From positions 6,732 through 70,731 of the forward strand of contig CAWEEP010000053.1 in the NCBI GenBank assembly GCA_963808125.1: DNA of 64,000 bases, given 5' to 3'. A model generated the notes under the pieces. It saw only the letters and a list, made by a program, of their open reading frames with translations. It had not been told where the DNA came from and ran no database searches. Source of the DNA: CAWEEP01 sp963808125. GTDB taxonomy: Bacteria > Chloroflexota > Dormibacteria > Aeolococcales > Aeolococcaceae. Positions 57,217 through 64,000 of this stretch are shown in pieces; the first letter of the stretch is position 1, and the number at the start of each line of letters is the position of its first letter. The position numbers were made by a program, and so were the translations under genes.

Positions 57217-57742
57217 CCTCCCCCCGGAAGGTCTCCGCTCCGGCCCTCTCCGCGAGGAATCGGATGGCCCGGCCGGAGACCTTGACCCCCGCTCGGGTGA
57301 TCTCGGACGCGATCTCCGACGCCGTGCCCTGGCCGAGCTTGGCGATGACCGCGCGCACCACCTCCGTGGTCACCTCCGGAGGGGTCGCCCGCCCCTTGGC
57401 GGCACGGGAGCGCGGGCGGCGACGGCGCGCCGGCGCCGCGGCGGGCGTGGCCGGCGCCGCTCCGCGCCGGCGGGGACGCGGCTCGGCGAGCGCCGAGGAC
57501 GCCTTCTCGAAGAGATCGATGGCGCCGCGGAGCTGCCGGCGCAGTTCTTCGTTGTCGGCGCGCAGGCGGGCGATCTCTTCCACCAGTGACTCGATGCGTT
57601 TGACCATGCGCTCGGCGGCCCTGACCACCGGCGAGCTCGCCTCAGCCAGGGCCTCGTCGTCCGCCACCCGCGTGGCGCGAGACGTGCGGGCACGATCGCG
57701 GAGGCTCCCCCGACCATCGTCCTCCAGAGGGGGCACGGCCAT
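57191..57742 (-). CDS. coiled-coil protein with C-terminal winged-helix-like domain
   Basis: The 183-residue product has a charged N-terminus and a coiled coil at about residues 45-85 (MVKRIESLVEEIARLRADNE). An Arg/Pro/Ala-rich basic linker follows, then a C-terminal domain EVVRAVIAKLGQGTASEIAS and VKVSGRAIRFLAERAGAETF that looks like a winged helix. Such a build suggests DNA or nucleoid binding. Its end overlaps the holA start by 26 bases. I recognise no named family. Confidence 0.55.
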   Translation of the reverse strand: MAVPPLEDDGRGSLRDRARTSRATRVADDEALAEASSPVVRAAERMVKRIESLVEEIARLRADNEELRRQLRGAIDLFEKASSALAEPRPRRRGAAPATPAAAPARRRRPRSRAAKGRATPPEVTTEVVRAVIAKLGQGTASEIASEITRAGVKVSGRAIRFLAERAGAETFRGEDGRRRYRF

Positions 57743-57946
57743 TGCAAACACCTCATCCCTGTCGTCGCCGACAGCCGCGCCCACGGGGCCGGCCGGCGGC
57801 TTTCGCGTACGCGACCAGGGTCGATCATAGAACTTCTCCGAAGAGACGGTGCCGAGTGCAGTCACGCCGCGCCGCACCCGGCCCATCCCAGCGCTGCCAG
57901 GCCTCCCCCGGCGACTGCCCTGTCCGCTACCATGAGATTCGGGCCC

Positions 57947-58019
<73 letters not shown>

Positions 58020-58092
58020 CCACCGGCCCAGAACCGCTGAGTGAGGCAGGGGACCGGCCCGCCGCACCAGCCTCCACTGGGGAAGGCGACGC

Positions 58093-58500
58093 ATGGCGAC
58101 CGCGGCGGCAGCGACATCCGCACGGAGGGCATGGCCGGCGTGGGCCAACGCCACCACCCTGGTGGGACTGCTGCTCGGCGGCGTCGTGGTGCCCCTGGTG
58201 GGTTGGCTGGTGAGCGGGGCGGTCCTCTGGTGGTCGCCGACCTGGACGCATCGCGAAAAGCTGCTCGGGACCCTCGTCCTCCCGGGAGGGCTGATGGCGA
58301 TGTTCTACGCCTCCCTGCAGGTAAGCCCGAGGGAATGCAGCGGCGCGTACCGCCTGCTGCCGTCGGGCGGATGGAGCGGAGCGCAGACCTGCACCGCCGG
58401 GACGTCCTCGGGGGTGACGCTCGCCCTGTTCTGCCTCCTGGCCGCTCCCATCGCCTCGATGATCTACCTCTGGGTGAAGGCGCGAGGACGTCAGGCCTGA
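58093..58500 (+). CDS. hypothetical membrane protein, 135 aa
   Basis: ATG 58093 gives a protein with three hydrophobic segments: TTLVGLLLGGVVVPLVGWLV, LLGTLVLPGGLMAMFYASLQ and SGVTLALFCLLAAPIASMIY. A loop with two Cys (SPRECSGAYRLLPSGGWSGA then QTCTAG) may be extracytoplasmic and disulfide-bonded. No family is recognised. A GGAAGG stretch lies about 10 bases upstream as a possible ribosome-binding site. Confidence 0.55.
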   Translation: MATAAAATSARRAWPAWANATTLVGLLLGGVVVPLVGWLVSGAVLWWSPTWTHREKLLGTLVLPGGLMAMFYASLQVSPRECSGAYRLLPSGGWSGAQTCTAGTSSGVTLALFCLLAAPIASMIYLWVKARGRQA

Positions 58501-58547
58501 TTCGCAGCCGCGGGCCCGGGCGCTGCCACAAGGGCGGCGCCATCGTC

Positions 58548-58561
58548 TAACGTCTGGTCGA
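58548..58561 (+). promoter_or_regulatory. predicted leaderless promoter of the HIT gene
   Basis: TAACGT (58548-58553) matches TANNNT and ends 7 bases before the ATG, the standard geometry of leaderless promoters in high-GC bacteria. There is no Shine-Dalgarno sequence between them. Confidence 0.5.
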
Positions 58562-59097
58562 TGGAACAGCTGTGGGCCCCGTGGCGCATGGCCTACGTCA
58601 CCGGAGGTGAGCCCGGCGGCGAGACCTGCTTCCTCTGCTCGGCGGCCAAGGGTGACGTCGCCGGGGAGGACGCCTCCTCCGACCCGGGTCTCGTCGTCGA
58701 GCGGGCAACGGCGACGGTGACCCTGATGAACCTCTTCCCCTACACCAGCGGCCACGTCCTGGTGGCACCGCGACGCCACGTCGCCGACCTGCGCGACCTC
58801 ACCCCGGATGAGGGCGCGGCACTCCTCGCCGCCACCCAGCGGGCGCTCGGGGCGATCAGCCGGGCGCTGCAGCCCGCCGGATTCAACGTGGGGATGAACC
58901 TGGGCCGGGCCGCCGGGGCCAGCATCGACCACCTCCATCTCCACGTGGTACCCCGCTGGAACGGCGACACCAACTTCATGCCGGTGCTGGCCGACGCCAA
59001 GGTCCTGCCCGAGCACCTCGAGGTCACCGCGGGGCGGCTGCGAGAGGCTCTCGCCGGCGATCGGGGGACACCCTCCGATCCGGAGGGGAAGCCCTGA
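58561..59097 (+). CDS. HIT-family nucleotide hydrolase/phosphorylase
   Basis: The 178-residue protein starts MEQLWAPWRMAYV and has the zinc pair CFLC near residue 22, NLFPYTSGHVLVAPRRHV, and the histidine triad HLHLHVVPRW near residue 130. The middle His of the triad is the nucleophile that forms a nucleotidyl intermediate. The APWRM start is typical of the actinobacterial AP4A phosphorylase/hydrolase group, which breaks down diadenosine polyphosphates. Its neighbours give no added hint. Confidence 0.9.
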   Translation: MEQLWAPWRMAYVTGGEPGGETCFLCSAAKGDVAGEDASSDPGLVVERATATVTLMNLFPYTSGHVLVAPRRHVADLRDLTPDEGAALLAATQRALGAISRALQPAGFNVGMNLGRAAGASIDHLHLHVVPRWNGDTNFMPVLADAKVLPEHLEVTAGRLREALAGDRGTPSDPEGKP

Positions 59098-59124
59098 CCT
59101 CACAGGTCGGCGGCGGAGTCTTGG

Positions 59125-59150
59125 TATAGTCGGCCCCCACCGATATCGGT
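59125..59150 (+). promoter_or_regulatory. -10 element and palindrome before the COX24-like gene
   Basis: TATAGT at 59125-59130 is a likely -10. The 12-base perfect palindrome ACCGATATCGGT at 59139-59150 begins close to the expected transcription start and could be an operator or a small 5' hairpin. Confidence 0.4.
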
Positions 59151-59203
59151 TGGGTCAAATGCCAGGGCCGGTTCGCATCCGGTGCCGGCATGGAGACGGC
59201 AGG

Positions 59204-59299
59204 TTGGGTTCGGTCATCAAGAAGCGCCGCAAGAAGATGCGCGCGCACAAGCACAAGAAGATGCTCAAGAAGACCCGCTGGCAGCGGCGGGCGAGCTGA
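59204..59299 (+). CDS. COX24/AURKAIP1-like small basic ribosomal protein (bS22 type)
   Basis: This 31-residue peptide begins at TTG 59204 with GGAGACGG as ribosome-binding site and reads GSVIKKRRKKMRAHKHKKML followed by KKTRWQRR. It matches the very short COX24-domain proteins conserved in actinobacteria, which bind the small ribosomal subunit (called bS22 in mycobacteria). The gene is too short for routine gene callers but the sequence is distinctive. Confidence 0.88.
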   Translation: MGSVIKKRRKKMRAHKHKKMLKKTRWQRRAS

Positions 59300-59397
59300 G
59301 ACGCGGCGACGCGTCCACGGCGGAGGGCGCCCCTCGGGGCGCCCTCTCCGCGTCTAGGGGTATGGCGTCGGGGGGCACGCTAGACTTGGCGCTCCTG

Positions 59398-59470
59398 GGG
59401 CCGGTAGCTCAGCTGGGAGAGCGCTGCCCTCGCACGGCAGAGGTCCGGGGTTCGAGTCCCCGCCGGTCCA
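59398..59470 (+). tRNA. tRNA-Ala (CGC)
   Basis: The 73-base cloverleaf has acceptor arms GGGCCGG/CCGGTCC, D-arm GCTC/GAGC, anticodon stem CTGCC/GGCAG with loop CTCGCAC (anticodon CGC) and T-loop GTTCGAGTC. CCA is encoded at 59471-59473. TAGACT at 59381-59386 is a fitting -10. Its 3' end abuts the integrated element. Confidence 0.95.
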
Positions 59471-59480
59471 CCACCCTCCG

Positions 59481-59498
59481 ATTGCAGCCTCCTGCAAT
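59481..59498. terminator. hairpin just downstream of tRNA-Ala(CGC)
   Basis: ATTGCAG and CTGCAAT form a perfect 7-bp stem with a CCTC loop, 7 bases after the encoded CCA. It may terminate the tRNA transcript and probably lies inside the integrated element. Confidence 0.45.
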
Positions 59499-59548
59499 TC
59501 AGGGTCGTCCCCCTGCGGCGTGGCTGCATCCTGGCACCACTCGACAAA

Positions 59549-59580
59549 GGAACATGGTGCTTTTGAAAGCACCGTGTTCC
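59549..59580. repeat. strong 15-bp inverted repeat next to the attachment site
   Basis: GGAACATGGTGCTTT (59549-59563) pairs with AAAGCACCGTGTTCC (59566-59580) across a 2-base gap, with one G-U wobble when folded as RNA. A partial repeat GGAACAAGGCGGTGCTTCC follows at 59581. It could terminate the integrase message or be an integrase arm/core site. Confidence 0.5.
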
Positions 59581-59621
59581 TGGAACAAGGCGGTGCTTCC
59601 GTGTGTCTCGCCATCTCGCGG

Positions 59622-60677
59622 CTACTCATGGGCACGGGCGAAGGCCTCCAGCATCTCGCGGGCGTCGGCGGTGTAGTAGCGGCGGACCATCTCGATGCTC
59701 TGCCAGCCCCCGGCCTGCTGGAGGTGGAAAACCGGGACCCCGGCCTCCACGGAGCGGGTGGCCCAGGTGTGGCGGAGCATGTGAGGGCTGACGTGGATCC
59801 CGGTCTGCCGGGTGAGCCGCTCCATGAGCTGCTGCACGCCAGTCGGCGTCAGCGGGCGGGCTCGGCCCTGGCCGTCCCTCACCTGGCTGAGGAAGACCTC
59901 CTGGCGTCCGCCCGCTCGGAGGGCGCTGTCCTCGCGCCTCAGGAAGTCGCCCAGCTCCCGCGGTAGGTTCGGGTACTTGGACCGGAAAGGTGCGTTGCGG
60001 TCCTCCCGTCCCTTGGTGATGTCGCGGTTGTGGTAATTGCCCCTCACCCGGACGAAGGCTGGCCGGTTGGTGAGGTTGAGGTCCGACACCAGGAGGGCGG
60101 AGAGCTCGCCGACACGGAGCCCGCAGGCGAGCAGCACCTCCACGATGAGGCGGTCGCGGCCCGGCTTGGCGGCGGCCACGATGGCCGCCTCCTGGTCCCT
60201 GGTGAGCGCCACCGGCATCTTCCGGCGAGCGGTCCGGGGAACGGGTATCCGGTCGATGTCCGCCAGCACGCCGCCGAAGCCTGGGGTGGCGGCGCAGAAG
60301 CGGGCGAGGGCACGGAGGTAGGTGCGGTACTTTACGACCGTCTCCGCCTTGAGCACGGTGCTCACATCGACCAGGAAGTCCTCGACGTCCTGGGTTCGGA
60401 GCAGGTGGATCGTGTCAATGCCCCGCACCCTGCAGAACTCGGGCCACCGCCCCAGGAGCAGGTAGTGCCGGGCATTTCGGCGGGTGGTGATGGCCCAGTC
60501 CGTCGCGTGATGCCGGAGGAGGGCATGAATCGCCTCCTCGACAGTTGGCACGGCGCCTGGTTGCCTCATGGCCGTGCTCAGCTCGGCGAGGTCCGGCGTC
60601 GGAGTCTGGGAGTAGCGGTCGCGCTGCCCGGCCCTGGGACGCCGGTATCCGGTCGCGTCGGTGGGTGGCCCGCTCAT
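59622..60677 (-). CDS. int: tyrosine recombinase/integrase
   Basis: The 351-residue integrase has a SAM-like core-binding domain (residues about 45-135: AIHALLRHHATDWAITTRRN) and a catalytic domain with the Arg in CGLRVGELSALLVSDL near residue 190, the box HMLRHTWATRSVEAGV, GGWQSIEMVRRYY with its conserved Trp and the nucleophile Tyr near the end. It would integrate and excise the element at tRNA-Ala(CGC). ATG 60677 overlaps the stop of the small HTH gene by one base (TGATG), so it is translated with it. Confidence 0.93.
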   Translation of the reverse strand: MSGPPTDATGYRRPRAGQRDRYSQTPTPDLAELSTAMRQPGAVPTVEEAIHALLRHHATDWAITTRRNARHYLLLGRWPEFCRVRGIDTIHLLRTQDVEDFLVDVSTVLKAETVVKYRTYLRALARFCAATPGFGGVLADIDRIPVPRTARRKMPVALTRDQEAAIVAAAKPGRDRLIVEVLLACGLRVGELSALLVSDLNLTNRPAFVRVRGNYHNRDITKGREDRNAPFRSKYPNLPRELGDFLRREDSALRAGGRQEVFLSQVRDGQGRARPLTPTGVQQLMERLTRQTGIHVSPHMLRHTWATRSVEAGVPVFHLQQAGGWQSIEMVRRYYTADAREMLEAFARAHE

Positions 60678-60904
60678 CAGCTCGCGATCCGCATAGGCTC
60701 GCGCTGGGCGAGCGCCTGCAAGATCCGGATCGCTGTCCGGTCCTGCAACGGGCGTCCCCTCACCGCGGCGTAGACCGTCCTTTCGGCGATCCCCGTCGCG
60801 CCGGCGAACTCCGCAAGGGTCCAGCCTCGCTCAAGGACCGCCAGTCGCAGCAGCACCCCGTCGAAGGCCCCAGTCGCGGGAATCCAGATGGCCGCCGCGG
60901 TCAT
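60677..60904 (-). CDS. small helix-turn-helix protein of the element
   Basis: This 75-residue protein contains LLRLAVLERGWTLAEFAGAT followed by GIAERTVYAAVRGRPLQDRT, a compact XRE-like helix-turn-helix. It is encoded between the DUF2637 gene (stop overlaps its ATG) and int (ATG overlaps its stop). Size and position match excisionases or small regulators of actinomycete elements, where xis directly precedes int. Confidence 0.72.
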   Translation of the reverse strand: MTAAAIWIPATGAFDGVLLRLAVLERGWTLAEFAGATGIAERTVYAAVRGRPLQDRTAIRILQALAQREPMRIAS

Positions 60905-61656
60905 GCGATCCCTCCCCGATGTGGGGTGGCCGGGTCTGGCCAGGGCCGGCCGATGTCCACCGCGTCCACCACGGCCAGGTCCGGGCGCCACTCCTGGCCG
61001 ATGGCCAGGCGCGCCTGGGCCACCAGCCGGCGGGCCTGACGGGCGCTCCGAGAGGTCGCGTTGGCGACCTCGGTCGCCGTCGGTTCCCGGCCATCGGCGA
61101 GGGCCTGGCGCACCACCCGCTCCGCTTCCTGCCGCGCCGCGGACGTCCGGACGGATGGCCGTGACCGGCCGACCGGGACGCCGGCCACACGGGCGACCGC
61201 GGCCGTGGTGGCTGGCGGAGCCATGGCCAGTCTCTTGGACCGGGCTCGTGCCTCCGATCCGCGTCCGGGTCGCGTCGGCATCGCCGATCGGAAGAAGAGG
61301 TGCCACGCTCCGACCATGCAGAGCGCGGGCCACGCGTGCATCGCGCACGCCACCGGGTCGTCCCCGGCCGCTAGGACATTGCCCGCCAGGGTGGCCGCCG
61401 TGGCCGTGCCGGCGAGCAGCCAGGCCTCGCCGGTCGGCCCGTGACCCCGCCGGGCCGTGAGCATCGCGATGAGTGTCGACGCGAGCACCAGGATGTCGAC
61501 CGTGAGCGGCCAGAGCCGCGCCTCCCACCCCGAGTAGCCGTGGAGGGTGGCGAGGCGTTGCAGCGTGGAGTAGGAGAGCACCCAGCCGAGGGCGGTCAGG
61601 CAGACGATTGAAAGCTCGGCGCCAAGGAGGAGGGCGCGCTCGCGGTTCCCGCTCAC
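60901..61656 (-). CDS. DUF2637 membrane protein (Spd-like, element transfer-associated)
   Basis: GTG 61656 gives 251 residues. The N-terminal half has four hydrophobic helices (ALLLGAELSIVCLTALGWVL, LWPLTVDILVLASTLIAML, AWLLAGTATAATLAGNVLAA, ACAMHAWPALCMVGAWHLFF) with the LWPLTVD motif of DUF2637. The C-terminal half is soluble and contains ATEVANATSRSARQARRLVA, a possible HTH. DUF2637 proteins are typical of actinomycete plasmids and ICEs and are linked to intramycelial spread. The GTG overlaps the stop of the upstream Cys-rich gene. Confidence 0.78.
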   Translation of the reverse strand: MSGNRERALLLGAELSIVCLTALGWVLSYSTLQRLATLHGYSGWEARLWPLTVDILVLASTLIAMLTARRGHGPTGEAWLLAGTATAATLAGNVLAAGDDPVACAMHAWPALCMVGAWHLFFRSAMPTRPGRGSEARARSKRLAMAPPATTAAVARVAGVPVGRSRPSVRTSAARQEAERVVRQALADGREPTATEVANATSRSARQARRLVAQARLAIGQEWRPDLAVVDAVDIGRPWPDPATPHRGGIA

Positions 61657-62066
61657 GCCGCCCAGCTCCTCGAGCGCGCCCAGCGCTGCGCGATCCCGCC
61701 GTCCCAGGCGCCGGGATCGAGGATGGCGCTGAGCAGGACCACGTAGCCGAGGGGGTTGGGGCCGGGCTTGGGCCGCCGCCGCCGAGACGGGCGGCTGATT
61801 CCGTCCCAGGGGTCCCCGTCGTCCCCGCGGACGACCTGATCGAGGTCGAGCCCCTCCTGCACGCAGAGGCGGCAGCAGCGGGCGCCCGCGGCCATGGGCA
61901 GCCCGCAGACGCAGTGCTCGTGCCGGATCGAGCCCAACTCGCAGCGCCGGGGTGTGCAGGGCAAGTCGGGAAGGCATCGTTCGGCGGTGCCCTGCGGGCG
62001 CGGTGCGGGCCCCCGCACTGCGGCGTCAACGTCTGATTCGACCGCTTCCTGCCGCCGGGCCGTCAT
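61653..62066 (-). CDS. Cys-rich hypothetical protein of the element
   Basis: ATG 62066 gives 137 residues. The central part has many Cys: CLPDLPC, RRCELG, HEHCVCGLPMAAGARCCRLC, suggesting one or two zinc sites. A basic Arg/Pro linker follows, then GYVVLLSAILDPGAWDGGIA. Its stop overlaps the DUF2637 start. No named family is recognised; analogous small zinc-finger genes are common in actinomycete elements. Confidence 0.6.
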   Translation of the reverse strand: MTARRQEAVESDVDAAVRGPAPRPQGTAERCLPDLPCTPRRCELGSIRHEHCVCGLPMAAGARCCRLCVQEGLDLDQVVRGDDGDPWDGISRPSRRRRPKPGPNPLGYVVLLSAILDPGAWDGGIAQRWARSRSWAA

Positions 62067-62104
62067 CCCCGGCGACCTCAAACCGGGTCTCAGCGCGGTG
62101 ACTT

Positions 62105-62214
62105 CGTCACTGGCCTTCACGTCCTGCACCTCCTCCGATGGGGCGATGGATGCGTCACTATGCGTCAGTTTGCCATGGTTAGCGACGATCAGCGATGCTG
62201 AGCCTTGGTAGGCT
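62105..62214. promoter_or_regulatory. divergent control region of the element
   Basis: Direct repeats TGCGTCA at 62151-62157 and 62161-62167, ten bases apart, with a related CGTCACT at 62105-62111, lie before the leftward operon. The inverted repeat TCAGC-GAT-GCTGA at 62189-62201 and a TAGGCT hexamer (62209-62214), 9 bases before the rightward ATG, serve the excisionase-like gene. These are candidate operators for the element's regulators. Confidence 0.45.
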
Positions 62215-62223
62215 TCGGTTCCG

Positions 62224-62436
62224 ATGGACGCAGCGCCCCTCGGGGACGTCGCCAGGGACTTCGGCATCAGCCGGGACACCCTCTACCGGCTCGTGCGGCG
62301 GCATGGCCTCCAGACGTACCGGCGCGCCGGGGACCGCCGGACCTGGGTGGATCGGGATGAGATCCGTCCGCTCGTGGCCCTCCGGCCCAAGAATCCCCGC
62401 CCGGTAGCCGACAGCTCCCACACGTCCCCGGCCTGA
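62224..62436 (+). CDS. excisionase/MerR-type small HTH protein
   Basis: The 70-residue protein has a MerR-like helix-turn-helix: LGDVARDFGISRDTLYRLVR followed by the wing YRRAGDRRTWVDRDEIRPL. This is the form of Xis and of small regulators in actinobacterial elements. It is divergent from the int operon, with a repeat-rich 157-base region between them. It is predicted to be leaderless or nearly so. Confidence 0.78.
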   Translation: MDAAPLGDVARDFGISRDTLYRLVRRHGLQTYRRAGDRRTWVDRDEIRPLVALRPKNPRPVADSSHTSPA

Positions 62437-62613
62437 CCGCCGCCCCGGAGCTCGGCGCCCCGTCTCGCTAGCAACCCTGCCAACCAGATCGACGGTGTTC
62501 ATGGTGTCTGGCTCCTGTGAGGCCGGATATCGACGCCTCGCAGGCTATGGCCCGCCAGAGATCCGACTGCGAACATCCGTGCAGGTGAAAATTCGTTCAC
62601 CTCGGGCAGACGG

Positions 62614-63912
62614 CTACGGGAGGCGCGAACCCCCCGGCATCTCCGGATGCCCCGCGAGCCAGTCAGGGAGACGCTGGGTGACCGCGACGCGGATGCCGGT
62701 GAAGGCGCGCTCAACCTTCCCGATCCCGTGCTCGTACATCAGGGCGTGGACGATCGCGATGAGCCCAAAGGCGGAGAAGGGACGCGCCGGCTGAGCGCAG
62801 AAGGCGGCGACAGCCGACGGGGTGAACTCGACCCCGTGCAGGCGGCGCGTCTCCCAATGGTCCTTCGCGGCTCCCACGGAGCGGCGGTCCTCGATCTCGG
62901 CGAAGCTCGATGCCGTGCGCACCAGCCCGATCAGGGCGTACTCGCAGAGGTACGAGTTCGCGCCGAAGCTCAGCCACGTCAGCTCGTCGGCTTCCAAGCT
63001 GATCCCCAGTTCCTCGGTCATACCGCGCATGGCCGTGCTCAGCGGCCGGGGGGCGCCGCTTGCCGGGTCGCCATCCATCATCCGCGTCGTCCCCTCGGCC
63101 ACCGAAGGGAAGAAGACCTGGGGGTCCACGGCGGTGTTGCCTCGCTCCGAGACGAGGAGCAGGCCGTCCGCGGTGACCACGCTCAGCCCGACGCCCCAGT
63201 GCGTCGCCAGCTCCGGGACGGGCCTCACTCGCAGGTCCACGTCCGGGGCGTACCTCTCCCGCAGCGTGTACGTCCGCCCGCCCGACGTGAGCGGCACATC
63301 CAGCCGCTGGTCGGTCGCCAGCATCCGAAAGTACGTGGTCGGACCAAAGTGGAGGACGAGGCGCGGCTCCTCGTAGCCGTGCGTCCTCGACGAGACGTGG
63401 AAGCGCAGCAGCTTGAAGTCGTCGGAGTCGTAAGGCACGTCCTCGCCCCTGGCCCCTCGCCGCCGGATGTCATCGCGCAAGGCCAGGAACCCCTCCTCGA
63501 CGTCAGGTGGGTACTCCGGCTCATCGGCGTGGAAGTACGTCTCGATGTTCTCGGGACGGTACGGCCCGTAGCCGGCGACGACCCAGGGGAACCAGATGCT
63601 CCCCACCCGCGTTCCCCATCGAGTGTCCTGCGATCGAGCCCGGCCCTCGGTGGGGAAGTACCGGCGCAGGACGGGAGAGGGCGCCGGCTCGGCAACCCGA
63701 AGGCCGTCCGACGGTGCCAGCAACTCCTCCGGCCGCACCCTGAGAGCACCCGCCAGCTTCACCAGGTCCGACACCTTGACATCGTCCCGCCCGGCCTCCA
63801 CCCCGATCAACCAGCGTTCCGACTTTCCCACAAGGCCGGCGACCACGTCCTGGCTCATCCCACGCCGCAGCCGCAGCTCGCGGACCCGACGACCGATCGG
63901 GTAGTCCTGCAC
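62614..63912 (-). CDS. XRE-family regulator with Nudix-like C-terminal domain
   Basis: Residues 5-62 are an XRE helix-turn-helix (RVRELRLRRGMSQDVVAGLV then GKSERWLIGVEAGRDDVKVS). A long middle region has SIWFPWVVAGYGPYRPENIE and LRFHVSSRTHGYEEPRL. The C-terminal part GVGLSVVTADGLLLVSERGN and AMRGMTEELGISLEADEL resembles a Nudix fold: the box RExxEExGU is present except that the first Glu is Gly, so hydrolysis is doubtful and ligand sensing more likely. In pSAM2 the immunity factor Pif is Nudix-related, so a role in element control or immunity is plausible. The gene is intact at 432 residues. Confidence 0.7.
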   Translation of the reverse strand: MQDYPIGRRVRELRLRRGMSQDVVAGLVGKSERWLIGVEAGRDDVKVSDLVKLAGALRVRPEELLAPSDGLRVAEPAPSPVLRRYFPTEGRARSQDTRWGTRVGSIWFPWVVAGYGPYRPENIETYFHADEPEYPPDVEEGFLALRDDIRRRGARGEDVPYDSDDFKLLRFHVSSRTHGYEEPRLVLHFGPTTYFRMLATDQRLDVPLTSGGRTYTLRERYAPDVDLRVRPVPELATHWGVGLSVVTADGLLLVSERGNTAVDPQVFFPSVAEGTTRMMDGDPASGAPRPLSTAMRGMTEELGISLEADELTWLSFGANSYLCEYALIGLVRTASSFAEIEDRRSVGAAKDHWETRRLHGVEFTPSAVAAFCAQPARPFSAFGLIAIVHALMYEHGIGKVERAFTGIRVAVTQRLPDWLAGHPEMPGGSRLP

Positions 63913-64000
63913 CCGAAACCTCCATTCAGCCCCTCGGCGGGACCCCCTCGCCAGCGCTCCAGCGCAACCCGGGCGAGTCTACCCAGCCACCGCGCCCACC

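Larger units (their letters stand above)
59471..64000. mobile_element. left part of an integrated element in tRNA-Ala (actinobacterial ICE-like)
   Basis: A tyrosine integrase gene points at the 3' end of tRNA-Ala(CGC) from 151 bases away. Upstream of it are overlapping genes for a small HTH protein, a DUF2637 membrane protein and a Cys-rich protein, then a divergent excisionase-like HTH and an XRE-Nudix-like regulator. This is the pattern of actinomycete integrative elements such as pSAM2. Unlike the chromosomal part, its genes show no frameshifts. The right attachment site and any replication or transfer (FtsK-like) genes lie beyond the window. Confidence 0.8.

Overview
This 64 kb window is high-GC bacterial chromosome. 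It carries a housekeeping set (rpoD, dnaG, glyS, recO, prs, glmU, ispE, rpsT, holA), a complete coenzyme F420 arm (cofC-cofE-cofD), a mycothiol/DinB-type enzyme, two daunorubicin-type ABC exporters, a very basic 31-aa COX24-like ribosomal peptide and an actinobacterial-style integrated element with a DUF2637 (Spd-like) gene. This points to Actinobacteriota or a neighbouring high-GC terrabacterial lineage such as Dormibacterota/Chloroflexota. The sequence alone does not settle which.

Layout: 1-7.3 kb holds an aldose 1-epimerase, a BchI-like ATPase, the F420 genes, an SDR and a BchD-like chelatase subunit. 7.4-12.1 kb holds two lipoprotein/unknown genes, a RadC-like protein, an orphan ParA between two membrane-anchored low-complexity proteins, and tRNA-Asn. 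12.2-18.7 kb holds rpoD, dnaG and ppdK. 18.8-23.6 kb holds msrA, an ABC exporter with a divergent TetR regulator and two matching operators, a hydrolase and a DinB-like enzyme. 23.6-29.6 kb is a leftward run glmU-prs / corC-recO-glyS, followed by tRNA-Gln. 30.2-33.8 kb has a zinc-ribbon protein, a GM-repeat protein and a lipoprotein. 34.1-39.8 kb is a binding-protein-dependent ABC importer operon ending in a metallophosphoesterase. 41.1-44.3 kb is a RHH regulator-DUF4097-ABC exporter cluster behind a perfect inverted-repeat operator. 44.5-49.3 kb holds dedA, glgX and malQ. 49.35-50.35 kb is an intact IS5-type insertion sequence. 51.2-53.6 kb holds zwf and a ROK kinase. 54.5-59.3 kb holds ispE, rpsT, holA, HIT and tRNA-Ala(GGC). 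From 59.4 kb, tRNA-Ala(CGC) is the attachment site of an integrated element that runs off the right edge.

Systems: F420 biosynthesis (CofC/E/D); AAA+ chelatase subunits I and D (the large subunit is absent here); glycogen/maltodextrin breakdown (GlgX, MalQ) beside hexose phosphorylation and oxidation (ROK, Zwf); cell-wall precursor and PRPP synthesis (GlmU-Prs); uptake of an unidentified, possibly phosphorylated solute coupled to a phosphoesterase.

Caution: at least a dozen conserved genes, several of them essential, contain single-base frameshifts, often at G/C homopolymers. These look like uncorrected read or assembly errors rather than pseudogenes. I annotate the affected genes as whole CDS spans and give the break positions. 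Several starts sit 6-8 bases after a TANNNT-like -10 element, which suggests leaderless transcripts are common in this organism.
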